Assembly: GCA_947579605.1 (NCBI GenBank)
Contig: OX388317.1
Coordinates: 21,781,384 to 21,845,383, forward strand
DNA from: Athripsodes cinereus
Taxonomy: Eukaryota > Arthropoda > Insecta > Trichoptera > Leptoceridae
DNA length: 64,000 nt
Reading direction: 5' to 3'
Each line of letters opens with the position of its first letter. Positions within the stretch are counted from its first letter, which is position 1. The position numbers and the translations under genes were made by a program. The notes below the pieces were generated by a model, which had not been told where the DNA came from, did no database searches, and was given only the letters and a program-made list of their open reading frames with translations. Shown here one piece after another: positions 1 to 10,580 of this stretch.

Positions 1-938
1 TAGACAACAGTTAAAAAATCAGAACCTTACCACTTCATCCAATTCCAGCCCAAACTCAAAACATAGATCCTGGAACTCATCATCAGCTAAAATATTAATC
101 AAATAAATTAATTCAAATGAATCCATACAGGCCTAATTGTAAAGTTGCATGGAATAAATGCATCTGAATAAAATAAAGGAGTAATTTCAGAATCTTAGAT
201 ATAATTTGGAAAATATTGGGACATACATTTGCCTGACGTAAATAAAAAGAATTAAAAGATTTAATTATCATTAGAGTTTTCTCAATAGTGCAAATAATAC
301 TTCAATATGTTTTTAAAAAGCCAGGAGTCCCATATTTAATTTCTTGACATTTATGAATTACAAGTTTCCAATAGATGATCCCCGATAATAATAAACAATT
401 ATAAACACAAAATATAGTATAAAGTAATGTTGGGTCGATCTTATTTTGCAAAAAGGAGAAAAAAATAATTCAGTAGCAGGGTCATCTTACTGTATGATTT
501 TCCGAGGGCTGTAAAAAGTAGATCTCTTTTTACACTAATAGTCGGCATCGTGACAAAATAAATTCAGGTCGCTGTAGGAATTATTGAGAATGTTAAATTT
601 CTCTTATAAATTCAAATTTTATTATATCACTTGGTTAAAAATTCGATCATGCAATAAGTTTATAGGTTATCATTTAGCGAAAGAGACAAGAGTGTGACGA
701 AACTGTCATTTAAATGACGTGACGTGTGATAGTTGGGGTTACAATAGTTTAAAAGGTAACATAACATTATTAATTATTTTTTGTATATTATATATAAATT
801 TAATATGTTTTTATATTGTCGAATTGTTATTTTTGTTTTTTTTTTTATTTAACATGTTTAAGGTTCTGCCGTATAAAAATGTAAATAAATAAATATTATT
901 TTAAAGTTATATACCTAGTACAATATTATTGAATTAAC
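1..938. other. AT-rich non-coding stretch
   Basis: No reading frame, tRNA or repeat that I recognise. Homopolymer and short TA-rich runs only. Confidence 0.5.
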
Positions 939-1083
939 TGGTGGGGGGGGGGCGCACTCCCTCGCGGGGGCTATTGACGATGTCTTGTGAATGGGTATAA
1001 TCAGTTTAAACAAAATGGCATTGTGTTGTATATATTGTGTATAATTTTTGAGCCCCCCTCATGATTTTTTTCTGAAGCCGCCA
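939..1083. repeat. Possible hAT-like MITE with G-run and C-run ends
   Basis: The segment begins with TGGTGG followed by a run of ten G at about 943-952, and ends with CCGCCACT preceded by a C-run near 1051. The ends could be degenerate inverted repeats of the CAGTGGCGG type seen in some hAT elements, and similar short flanks (ATTAAC and GTTAAC) could be decayed target duplications. The match is loose, so this is inference. Confidence 0.2.
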
Positions 1084-1539
1084 CTAAAGTTAACTATTAT
1101 CACAAATCACTTGAATCGGATGGATTGCTATAACCGATTAATAACAATTAATTAATTAAGTTAACTTTTATTAGTTAGTATAGCTACTACCTATTTATTT
1201 TTATTATCTTTAAAAATGTTGTTTCAACCATTTTATGATATTATAAGGTATATATGACTTTTCACTTTCATTTCATTAAAATAAATAGGGTAGGTAATTT
1301 TTCAAATGGCAGCACTGTACCATGGCTTTCAACATATTTCGGAAGAGTGCGCTGTCTTGCAAAATTGATAACGAAATTGAGATGGTTTTCTCGGATAATA
1401 TTTTATGACATCCAGTTACTAATTACAAAATTTTAACGTTTTATTATTTTTCGATCGAGTACGACAAAATTATTAATGCTAATTAAAAGTTCATCGGCAG
1501 TAATAATTGGCCTTCACCAATAAATAATTGTGATTCAAA

Positions 1540-1642
1540 ACACACGTCACGTGATTACTCAGTCCAGTTTTTGTGATGGCGAGTGGGATGCCTTGTCATC
1601 TGTGAATTTTCGGAATATTCGATGTTTGCGTTGGATATTTAC
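1540..1642 (+). promoter_or_regulatory. Candidate promoter and first non-coding exon
   Basis: A CACGTGA E-box-like site is followed by ACTCAGTCC near 1558, which fits the arthropod initiator TCAGTY. About 80 bases later there is a strong 5' splice donor, ACGTAAGT, with GT at 1643. The segment is richer in G and C than its surroundings. It could be the distal first exon of the ZFAND gene, whose first visible exon starts with an acceptor 53 kb downstream, or of an unrelated non-coding RNA. No downstream acceptor can be assigned without RNA data. Confidence 0.3.
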
Positions 1643-1896
1643 GTAAGTTTGTGAATATTTTTTAATATTTTAACTGCATTGTGTTAAAAAGCAACGAATT
1701 GATGTAAACGTGTTTATTTTAAGTAGAGAAAGTTCAGTTGTTTGCTCGATTGCCTAATAATGTCGTACTGACGCCATTTTCTTTCCGTACAATAATAGGC
1801 GATTTCACTTTATTTTGAAGTTTATTTTATCAAATCTACGTCAATACTTTTATTCGCTATATTTTCGTATGTTGGATGTTAATAAAAGTACAAAAT

Positions 1897-2082
1897 TTAT
1901 CGCGAGGGAAGAGTTTTAAGTAATGATTCGAACGTAGGTGGGTCAGAGAGTCTGGTCTCAAGGCAATCGAGGAAATTGTTTTGCAAGCCTTCACATCTTG
2001 TGATATCTCCCTGTAACTTTGCTCGATGAATCAAACTCACCAAGAACTTTTTAGTTATATCCCTAATATTAAGTCCTTTCAT
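1897..2082 (-). CDS. Possible small protein of 61 residues, unrecognised
   Basis: An open frame of 61 codons on the minus strand with balanced, non-repetitive amino acid composition, unlike most chance frames nearby. It has a charged N-terminal half, a single C-x9-C pair (CEGLQNNFLDC, about residues 30-40), and ends LLKTLPSR before TAA. The C-x9-C spacing recalls mitochondrial CHCH proteins, but those carry two such pairs and only one is seen, so no function is assigned. It could also be one exon of a longer gene or a chance frame. There is no clear promoter or neighbour in support. Confidence 0.2.
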   Translation of the reverse strand: MKGLNIRDITKKFLVSLIHRAKLQGDITRCEGLQNNFLDCLETRLSDPPTFESLLKTLPSR

Positions 2083-2964
2083 CGTAAAGATTAAAAATTA
2101 AATATCCACGAAGTGTTGAAATGATTTTCTTTGTGTAAGTAATTGGTTGTGCGCAATATGTACCAAGTAGCATAACAATATAATATCGTATTGTTATCAT
2201 ATCACACAACCTACCAGTGTCTGTTGTGTTATATAGTAATACTTACATTATTTATTATATACATAATAATATACTGCATTATTGTATGTATGCATATTAG
2301 TAGGTATATTTATGTATCATTATAACACTGTAATAAAACACATACAAACTAGTTAGTTCACTTGCCAAGTATATGTTGGGAAAAGTTACTACCTCCATAT
2401 TATCATCAGTATATTTTTTACATGTAGATACATAGTACATACATACATATTATTATGTACATATTTACTTGACAACAAACTTTGTTTTTACCTAAATAGT
2501 TATAGATCGTTGCACCAATAATAATTTTCAGATTATACTAAACGCTGTAGCTAGGACAAAGGCCTATAAGCCAAATTGGAATTTTGAGATATGGCTATTT
2601 TAAAGTTTTCTATTGTGTGGCCTCCAATATTATTTGCATTATATCGACGGTCCAGTTCCACACCTCAGTAAGTCGAAATGTCGTATATTTGAGAAATCGC
2701 CGTTTGTTATTTTGACATATTTATATAATGCTTTAAAAACATAACAAAATGTGAAATATATCACATGTTTTTTTTGTCAAATGTATGGCAAATAATCTCT
2801 AAAATCGAAGTAATTGAAAAACGAGAATATAATACTATTTCTATAAGTTTGTTAAGCGTTTTGGAGTTGTTAGTTGAGTTAATCGGACGTCAATATTCTG
2901 AATTTAGATAATTACAAATTTTTACTTAGAATTTTTCGCTACCTACTAATAGTGAAACTATATA
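2083..2964. other. Non-coding, no feature recognised
   Basis: AT-rich sequence with several TA-rich palindromic words. No supported gene or repeat copy. Confidence 0.4.
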
Positions 2965-3842
2965 ATTATAATGAGTCACAATCCATTGGATTGGTCTGCA
3001 ACGAGTTTGGATTTTCTTCTCCATTCCTCCCTATTCTTAGACGCTCTTTTCAGCTCTACGTATGAGCCACAGTTCCATGTTCCTCTTCAGTTGGTCCGTA
3101 TACCTACTAGCGATGTAACGAATATTCGTATTCGCATTCGCATATTTCAAAGTATTCGCATTCGTATTCGCATAAAAATATGCGAATGTTTTGCGAATAT
3201 AATTTCGGTAATAAAGTATCGGATATTCGGTAAAAGTACCGGATACTTACCCGGTACATTTTAGAAAAAGGTACTACAAGAAATATTCTTTAAGAAAACC
3301 GACGAGTTTTGCAATGTTTTAAATTCCTATACCATTTTGAAAATTCGGTGACGGGGGGGGGGGTAGAAATTTTAATGATTGAGCAATATTGTAGAAATCT
3401 AAGCAAGTCAATATTCGCTATTCGCATTCGCGAATATCCAAAATCACACATTCGTTACATCACTAATACCTACGCATCTCTTGGTCGGCCTCTGCCATTT
3501 GTGCCCTCGGTCTTACCCTCCGCGATGGCGATGAGTAGGCAGTCCTGCCTGATGTTGTGGCCAATCCAGTTAGCTCGTTGTTGGCTGATTCTCTTAAGAT
3601 CCAGTTCTTCGGGTCGCCCGTGAGGAAAAGAAAGTGAGTCTGCAAATTCGGATAAATTGGAGTCCCCGACTCCTGTAGAGTCCGAGAGATGTCCGAGTGT
3701 GTAGAGGTTCTTTCAACGTGATTCTCTTAAGAAGTTGCCTTTTTTCGCCTACCCTGGTTAACACTTCTTCGTTTTCGACGTTTTCCGACCAATGGATCTT
3801 CAGCATGCGTCTGTAGCACCTCATCTCAAAGGCCGCCAACCG
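2965..3842 (-). pseudogene. Non-LTR retrotransposon C-terminal fragment, interrupted by a MITE
   Basis: On the minus strand, from about 3842 downwards, the translation reads EMRCYRRMLKIHWSENV then NEEVLTRVGEKRQLLKRI, the well-known tail of RTE-like endonuclease-reverse transcriptase polyproteins (usual form EMWCYRRMLKI). After frame changes, the final part continues at 3107-2965 with KNREEWRR-like residues typical of the last residues of these ORFs. The two parts are separated by the MITE at 3108-3465 and its 8-bp duplication; removing the MITE and one duplicate rejoins them. Several frameshifts and stops are present, so it is a dead fragment. Confidence 0.75.
3108..3465. mobile_element. hAT-type MITE with 8-bp target duplication, copy 1
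   Basis: A 358-bp element with inverted ends TAGCGATGTAACGAA and TTCGTTACATCACTA. It is flanked by a perfect 8-bp direct repeat, ATACCTAC, at 3100-3107 and 3466-3473. Internally it is rich in ATTCGCATTCG-type repeats and carries a G-run near 3353-3363. It has no transposase. The 8-bp duplication and TAG-G start fit the hAT superfamily. A second copy in the opposite orientation lies at 49360-49727. Confidence 0.88.
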
Positions 3843-4159
3843 TCCTCTTTCACTTTTGCTGATTCCAACAAAATTAACATCGACCTTTCAAACAAAAAAG
3901 TGATAGATACATAGTAACGAATCAAGATATAGGCATAGGCCAAGACTAGGGAGAATTATTCATTTCATCATTCTCCGAAAAACAATACATTTGTATTGTC
4001 CTTTAGTTAATGTCTTAAAATAGGGTTTCTTGCACAAAAAAGTTTTTTTTTTAAAAGATATATCTGGGTTTTGTTATAAACCCAAATACAACCTTATACA
4101 CCTTTCACGGTAAGCTAAAAGCTTGTGTCGTTAAAGGGGGGTTTGCCGGCTCCTGGGAT

Positions 4160-4616
4160 TGCCAGATGATAATTTGATAAAGGAGGACACATGGGTCTAA
4201 AAAGGAGGATTTTCTTTAAAAAAGGAGGACATTCAGAAAATAAACGATTTTTTTTATATTATTTTACTTTATTTTAATCATATTTAGCTGAGCTGCCAAT
4301 TTTGGAAAAAAAGTTCTTGGTTTTTTAACAAATAATTATAAAAATCTTCACATGTCATGTTTTTGAAGTTGTATTGAGTAAGAATTAAAGATATAACTGA
4401 CTTCACGCTTAGTCTATTCCTCTCTTTGCTCGGCTGAGTATTAATCAGTGAAAACACTCTTTCCAAATTTGCGTTATGTGCACTTATACAAAAATAAAAC
4501 TCGCAGAACCCGATATTTAGCAAAAAGGAGGACTTACAGTAGGTAAGGGAGGACGGGAGGACAAAACATAAAAAAGGAGGACATGTCCTCCTTTTGGATA
4601 CCATCTGGCAACCCTA
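4160..4616 (-). mobile_element. Non-autonomous hAT derivative inserted in a SINE
   Basis: A 457-bp insert whose ends are imperfect inverted repeats: left TGCCAGATGATAATTTG then AAAGGAGGACA, right (reverse complement) TAGGGTTGCCAGATGG then AAAAGGAGGACA. The SINE motif CCTGGGAT is present on both sides, at 4152-4159 and 4617-4624, as an 8-bp target duplication. The left end appears to lack the outermost five bases of the right end, or the boundary is ambiguous. It contains a fragment of hAT transposase. Confidence 0.8.
4284..4490 (-). pseudogene. hAT transposase C-terminal dimerisation fragment
   Basis: The minus-strand frame ending at 4284 contains NANLERVFSLINTQ followed by ERNRLSVKSVISLIL and then FYNYLLKNQELF. 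This matches the hAT C-terminal dimerisation region, whose signature is a conserved ERVFS-type block, then ERNRLSV, then a hydrophobic helix. Only this last ~65 residues survives; the catalytic domain is absent, so it cannot encode active transposase. It sits between the inverted repeats of the element at 4160-4616 and dates it as an internal-deletion derivative of a full hAT. Confidence 0.8.
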
Positions 4617-5466
4617 CCTGGGATCGAACCACGGACCCCTTGTTCATGAGGCCGAGACTCTACCTCCAGGCTACCGACGAACTCGGTAAAGTTATATCCA
4701 ATGATATGAAAATAAGTAGCGAGATTGATGTCGAGATAAATATCTCGTCGATTTCCCATCTTGCCCTCTGTAAACATGGACTTAACAAGCGCTTTATTTC
4801 GCTTCGAATACTAGTCTGCTTTTTTCGAAACATTATCCTGTTTGAATTGCCTGATAAAAATGACAACGCAAGTAGTATGCAAACGTTATCAATAAATATA
4901 ATGATTTTGAAATTGTTCCTAAATTCAATTTTACTTAATTATACATTAGAGATTTTGGTGTTTATTCATTAAGTGTAAACTTTTATATATTGTATGTGAA
5001 CAGAGATGGGCACTATTAATCTAACATTTAACTCAGTTAATCCTTGATACGTCAACGAATAGTCAAAACTTCGTTTCTCGTCAAGTCTTGATTTTTTTTA
5101 ATAATATAACTCGAGTAACAACAGCTGTCAATCATTTCTTTCCTCGGCGCGAAAATTTCACAGGTAAAACAAAAGGCCACTTTTTCAGAAAGTCTGTTAC
5201 CGGTGATAGTATCAGATCGTTAGAAAATTTCTTGAGGACACCCTGAACTAGTAACGTGACTGATAGGTGTTAGATGTGAAATTGTGTCGTTTTGCTATTG
5301 GTACAAAATACCCCTTGCAGGGATGCAGGTTGAGTTACCCTACATTACCAGGTTTAGGTACCTCAAAAATATTTTTTGAATGAAGTAACATGTATATTAA
5401 AGGTAGGCATGACTATGTATGTATTCATATACTTATCTATGTATGTATTGTTGTTTTTGCACGCAG

Positions 5467-5599
5467 AAGATAGTTCGGATGTTATTGTGATGCCGTTACA
5501 TGGTGAGGCCTCCTCTAGTGTGGTGTCACTGGACTGTACGCAGTTGCTGTTGCAGTATTCTAATCCCATCTTATTTCCGCATCCTCTGCAGATAACAAG
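5467..5599 (+). CDS. Candidate internal coding exon, unrecognised
   Basis: A 133-base open stretch bounded by a pyrimidine-rich tract and acceptor (TTTTTGCACGCAG, AG at 5465-5466) and a strong donor (AACAAG then GTAAGA, GT at 5600-5601). Read with two leading bases, it encodes about 43 residues: an acidic start (EDSSDVIVMPLHGEASSS), then a hydrophobic middle and QYSNPILFPHPLQIT. It has no stop in this frame and is GC-richer than its surroundings. I do not recognise the protein and see no partner exon, so it may be a chance exon-like string. Confidence 0.25.
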
Positions 5600-5614
5600 G
5601 TAAGATAAACAACA

Positions 5615-5925
5615 GCTATACTATACTATCACATACTCTCACGCCGTGCCCCAGATGGAGTAGGCAGAGGGGACGGAACGCCATATTGATCTCTCCTTAG
5701 ATACTTGAGAATTTGATCCCCGTGGTCATTCCACGTAATTCTCGGACGACCGCGCTTTCTCACATCCCCTTTCAAATAAATACACCGTCTTCACATTTCC
5801 AAATCATCACAACTTATACGCATTTTATCCACAACACTTCTCTCACATCGGCTCTTTCTCCCGATATTCTCATTTTTCACTCTGTCTTGCAACATTTCAT
5901 CATAAATGTCTGATTTTTTTGACGA
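5615..5925 (-). pseudogene. Non-LTR retrotransposon C-terminal fragment
   Basis: Reverse-complement translation gives pieces such as SVVDKMRISCDDLEM and, in another frame, RKRGRPRITW-like residues from GCGGTCGTCCGAGAATTAC. These match the tail of RTE-like LINE polyproteins (consensus SVVDKMRISCLRWFGHVERM then GRPRKTW). The fragment carries frameshifts and stops. It is the same family as the + strand fragment at 58380-58750, with which it shares a RKRGRPR-type stretch. Confidence 0.6.
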
Positions 5926-6239
5926 AATTAGAAGATCACAACAATATGAATGCATACGCCACTGCCTGGAATATTCGTTTTTGCATTTATCCAAATTGAA
6001 TATTCGTAAGGCTACCAATAAGGAGGGTTTTCACCGATCCCATGATCAGACGATCAATGTTCTCAGTATGATTTTGGTTTATTGAGCTTTAGGTTATATT
6101 TTTTGTAGCAAAACAAAACATGTTAATTTTATATTGAAATTTATTTAATTTATCGCATCTTTTATGTGCGAATGAATAATTAAGTGTTTACAATAGAATC
6201 AAATATAAATTTGGGATATTCATCCAAATAAAGGAGTTC

Positions 6240-6400
6240 GTCGTTAGCCTGGAGGTAGAGTCTCGGCATTCAGAACGAGGGGTCCGTGGTTCGATCCCAG
6301 GTGCCGGCAAACTCCCCTTTCACGGCACAAGCTTTTAGCTTAGTGTGAAAGGTGTATAAGGTTGTATCTGGGTTTATAACAAAACCCAGATACATCTTTC
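6240..6400 (+). repeat. tRNA-derived SINE (family A)
   Basis: Tail-complete copy. tRNA-like head with B box GGTTCGATCCC at 6288-6298 and CCGGCA just after it, a CACGGCACAAGCTTTTAGC body, and a tail hairpin around GGGTTTATAACAAAACCC. Confidence 0.85.
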
Positions 6401-6772
6401 TGCATTATTGTAATGATAATATAGGAAAAAAATGTGTCAACATACCTACCTCAGTTAATGTAATATGAATTATCTACTCGTGGTATATAATATTATGTTC
6501 ATCGAGACAGCAAAAAAAACTTCGCCAATTTTGAAGTTTATTCTTATAATAGCTTGCGCTTGGCATTTGTATCAGTTAGTAGATCAAGGTTTCCACTGAC
6601 TATATTCGTGCTGAGTGTGTCGAGGGAGCCAACCCTCATTATGCCTTTCTATATTATACATACTTGGATACGTTTTGATGACGTTTATTATATTGTGCCA
6701 TACATTATATAACATGGAAAACTTTCTACCCGTTTATTCGTGCTACTCTCGCAATCAAACAAAATTTTAAGC

Positions 6773-6775
<3 letters not shown>

Positions 6776-6807
<32 letters not shown>
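6776..6807. repeat. (AT)n microsatellite
   Basis: About sixteen uninterrupted TA dinucleotides. The stretch 6401-6944 holds nothing else recognised. Confidence 0.9.
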
Positions 6808-6810
<3 letters not shown>

Positions 6811-6944
6811 TTTTAAATAAAACGACATTTTTGGGAAGCTATGTATTGTGTAGAATGTTGAGAGTTATAGGATGTTACTTTACATGGCTGAAGAAAGTTC
6901 ATGAATATTGATTGTGTCAGTGCACACGTAGTAGAATTCCATAA

Positions 6945-7086
6945 TTAGGTAAATTGAAGTGTTTTTTTTCTTCTATAAATTATTGATCACGAGAGAGACG
7001 TATTTCAACTTATTAGTTCATTGTCAATATATTGGTAGTGATCAATAATTTATTGTAGAAAGAAACACTTGTTTCAATTTACCTAA
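6945..7086. mobile_element. Short hairpin MITE
   Basis: A 142-bp sequence whose two ends are long imperfect inverted repeats: TTAGGTAAATTGAA at the left and TTCAATTTACCTAA at the right. Within each arm are also ATAAATTATTGATCAC and its complement. No coding capacity. Target duplication is not clear. Confidence 0.65.
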
Positions 7087-7916
7087 GGTTCATGGAGTCG
7101 AGATCGCTGTCTTGAAAGATTTTGAGGTGATTTAGCTGATTCGTCAAGATTAATAATTTAGTTTTTTTCCCCATTTCATGACTTTCGTATTTGTGTCATA
7201 ATTTATGGTTTGCAGTTGTCGAATCTAGAGTATTTATTTGTGGCTGTGTTTTTCCTTAATTTAAAATTCTGTTTAAGCATATACTATGTCCATATGAGCA
7301 TATAAGGTAGAAGGTACACATCTCCAAGTGCAGCACACGTTGGTGGTGGACGCTATCATATAAAAGTAGGATTACATAAAAAAATCAGTTGAAAGTTGAC
7401 GCAGTGCACCAATTTTGAATTTGGTTTTTATATTACAAATGTTTCTGTGGAAACGCTTACGCATAGTTGTTGTTTTAGGCTTTCGTGAACATTTAATCTG
7501 GAAGAAATGTATCCAAGCAAGAAGTACTAACAGACGTATCGTAGGATTTTCATATGATTCGGTGAGGTGATCAGTGATGACTCATTATTCCATGTTCCAC
7601 GTAAGGACGCGTATTGTGAATCATACAAATATTGAATACTGTATCATTATCATGCGAATAATGTGTACTTACCTAGATAAGTATAATACGTTCCTATGCA
7701 GATAATAATTGAGACATCTAAGTAGGTACCAACATTATATGGGTGTGTGTATATTACAGTCATTATGTTTGTCTAGTCATATTGGTATTGGTGGTATACA
7801 TACATACATGCAAAGTAAGTATGTATGTTATTTAGAGACTGATAAGATTTTTCACTGTGATGTCTAGATTGTTGGACTGTTTGCCAAATTCTTAATAACA
7901 CAATACAATTAAACTT

Positions 7917-8040
7917 GGGTTAGTTGGAAGATATCGCAACTCTGCGATAAACTCGCCCGTTGTACAGATTTTTTCATGCATGTTGTATATATAATTCCTG
8001 TTATCATATTCTGCACAATAAAGTTTATTATTATTATTAA
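7917..8040 (+). repeat. LINE 3' end copy (family of 52211-53780) with stem-loop and (ATT)n tail
   Basis: Shares GGTTAGTTGGAAGATAT, AACTCGCC and a final AATAAAGTTTATTATTATT with the 3' end of the LINE at 53500-53780. Contains a 7-bp stem-loop at 7932-7949. Confidence 0.75.
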
Positions 8041-8102
8041 ATTTTCTGATTAAGTAGGTAAATGATAAATAAAAGGAGTCCCGAAATATTATAAACCTTT
8101 AC

Positions 8103-8345
8103 TCCTTTCAATAAATGTTCGAATCTTCTGTAAAAGGCAGATATTCCCAAAACATAATTGTGTAAGACATTTAATTATGACGAACTTTCACAGTGTTTGC
8201 TCTTCAAAGATAAATAAAACATTTAACATCTTAAACCTGCTGTAGGTAGGCCATTCACCCCGAATGGTTTTTATGAAACGGAGAGGATGACCCTTACGTT
8301 TTTAAATGCCATAAATACACTGGCTACCCCATTTATGAAAAATAA
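8103..8345 (+). repeat. Diverged SINE-like repeat (family C) with (AAT)n tail
   Basis: Recognisable blocks: CTGTAAAAGGCAG, then ACATTTAACATCTTAAA, then GAGAGGATGACC and CTGGCTACCCCA. It ends in a (AAT)n run at 8341-8365. Confidence 0.6.
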
Positions 8346-8365
8346 TAATAATAATAATAATAATA

Positions 8366-8934
8366 AAACTTTATGTAGTGATGATTAAAATAAAAAGAAT
8401 TTGGGTTTGGGGTTTGTGTTATGTATGGGTTAAGTCGAGTTTACGAGACATTCTCGCTGCACTGTAATGTAAAGACGGGGTGGTTAGCATGTTTTGTAGC
8501 TCTTTGATTATTAAATGTTTTAGATACAGAGTTTTGATACTATCTACCATTTAAAGCATGTCAGTACACTTGAGAAGCTGAGTAGAAATGAGTTTTTTTT
8601 GTTTGTTCGTTGTAATAAGAAAGATAGTTTGAGTTTATTACAGCCTTCCGTTCACGTTTCGTAGCCACATTTTGTGGTTGTCGTAAAACGCCAGTCGCTT
8701 ATTGCTGCCATCTTGAATGTTCATTTTTAATTTCATGGAATAATCTACGCTTTGATGCAAGCAAGAAAAAGATACCGATGTGCTGATTGTGATACGTGTT
8801 CTATTCCATTCTATGTTCAAAAGCCACCCACTCCTTTGCGAGTGAACGGAGATGGTGATGTCTACATTCAACGCTATATCATTTTGTTGTCCTCGTACTA
8901 TTACTTCTGTGACGGGTATTCATTTCATTAACTC
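8366..8934. other. Non-coding, no feature recognised
   Basis: Open frames here are short and look like chance. Confidence 0.4.
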
Positions 8935-9200
8935 ATACCGTCATGACATTTCCCACAAGTGGGGTAAACAGCGGACTAATTGCACTTTGTTAAACTTACA
9001 AGTCATCCTCTCTGTGTCAATAAAATTTAAGACATTCAGGATGGGTGTCATATACCTCATCGCCGAATTGAAGATGTTAAATGTAATGTCTTATTGTACG
9101 TGGTGTTTTAGGAATTTTTGCCTTTACAGGATACTCGAAAATTGCAGAAAAGGGTGGCAGACCTATTATTTGCCGGAAACTCCACGGTACAGGTATCCTT
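8935..9200 (-). repeat. SINE-like repeat (family C), the only minus-strand copy seen
   Basis: Reverse complement reads CCGTGGAGTTTCCGGC, TTTTCGAGTATCCTGTAAA, CATCTTCAATTCGGCGATGAG, CATCCTGAATGTCTTAAA and CCCCACTTGTGGGA, in the same order as the full copy at 30163-30400. A 145-codon + strand open frame across it is an artefact of the repeat. Confidence 0.75.
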
Positions 9201-10029
9201 TGTGTATATTAGGTATTATACCTGAGTTTTGGTTGTCCTGTCATCGTATGAATACATTATATAATTACTATGTATATTTTCGGGATTGATCGACTGTGTA
9301 ATCAGTAATTATAATATATTGGTTGGTAGGAATTCGTTTGTCGTGTATTGTATAGTAGAGTACGTATAATAATAATTTTATTATAATATGATTACCTGTA
9401 GTCATGTAGAAAGCCGTCAGTCCACAAAACTAAGTAATTACTCATTATATTATGAGATACATACATTCTTTAGGTATTTCCAAATGATTATTTTGTAGCC
9501 TTACTTATTTCTGCGGAGCTATACATTATTGATGTTGGTTTTCTTATTAAACGATATAATATATAAATTATGTTGTACCTGACCAACGAAACTATGACTT
9601 GTTTTTCTTTTATAAAGTTATGTATGTAATGACTTATCGTTAGACGCAAGTGACTCACAGAAATAACATGTAGGACGTCATAAGGGATGCGTGGAACTGT
9701 TTGTTATCTAGGTAAATATATCCCGTTTGTAACACATAATGAAAGTTGTATATTCATGTCGATAACAATGGTATCTTAGTAGATTTGTATAAGCCAATCA
9801 CATCGTACGATAACTATGTAGGTACCTACCTTCTAATCACATTCTAGTAATTTGTGTGTCATTATTTTTGTTTGCACTCTTCACAAACATAATTATTATT
9901 GCCATACTAATAATTTCGATAACGGAATAATGTATTCAGTATTATTTTGTTTATTTGATCATTTACTGCACATTGGTCATAATGCAATTTTTCTTTATGG
10001 AGAAATGCGTTTTAATTAAAAACAATCAA
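9201..10029. other. Non-coding, no feature recognised
   Basis: AT-rich unique-looking sequence. Confidence 0.4.
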
Positions 10030-10095
10030 TATACAGAGGGCGATTTTATCGCAAAGGCTCGATCTCTTCCAACTAACCCAACAAACACTATAATA
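10030..10095 (-). repeat. Decayed LINE 3' end copy
   Basis: GGGCGATTTTATCGCAAAGG then CTCTTCCAACTAACCC is the reverse complement of the LINE 3' stem-loop region found at 53674-53715. Confidence 0.6.
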
Positions 10096-10477
10096 ATATC
10101 TTCCAACCAAATCCACAAAAATTCTATTATACTAATATTATTTATAGGATTATGGCATTCCGTCCCTTGTGGAACGATTTGTGCCAAGTTCAAAATTCTT
10201 TGGAAGGTTTGGAGTCAAAAAACTTAACTAATACCACAAGTGGAGTCAAAAAACTTAATTAAACATTCGTAATTATATTTAGAAACTACTACAACGTTAC
10301 CGCCAAATCAATAAATAATATTATATTTATTTGAATACACTAATCTAAATAATAATATTTTTTCTGATTTGAATTTTTTTTGCTTAAACAGAAGGCGTCT
10401 CAGTGCACAGTAGACATGATATAATTTATTATAATAATAATAATAACAAAGGTTTAAATCATGAGTGCGGGTTGAGT

Positions 10478-10580
10478 AGGATGATGCATTGTCTTTGCTT
10501 TGTGATTATGTGTATTATTTCTGTCCAAATGTATTTTCAAATGTTTTCTAATAATGGTGAATAAATAAATAAATAAATAT
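10478..10580 (+). repeat. Retroposon 3' end (family D) with (AAAT)n tail
   Basis: Shares ATGCATTGTCTTTG, ATTATTTCTGTCC and GTATTTTCAAATGTTTT with the minus-strand copy at 41270-41350. Ends in AATAAATAAATAAATAAAT. Confidence 0.65.

Larger units (their letters stand above)
4040..4681 (-). repeat. tRNA-derived SINE (family A), split by a hAT element
   Basis: Read on the minus strand, the head is at about 4681-4617 (tRNA-like, with GTAGCCTGGAGGTAGAG and the polymerase III B box GGTTCGATCCC). The tail is at about 4159-4040 (GTATAAGGTTGTATTTGGG, a GGGTTTATAACAAAACCC hairpin, and an A-run). The two parts are separated by 4160-4616. Other copies: 6240-6400 (+), 25496-25677 (+), 58098-58245 (-). Confidence 0.85.

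Noticed and set aside
6288..6298. Pol III B box suggesting a tRNA gene
   Set aside because: The anticodon arm and acceptor pairing are degenerate and the unit is repeated with a retroposon tail, so it is a SINE. The same holds at 25540, 41750 and 49290.
8852..9289. 145-codon + strand open frame
   Set aside because: It is the antisense reading of the family C repeat at 8935-9200.
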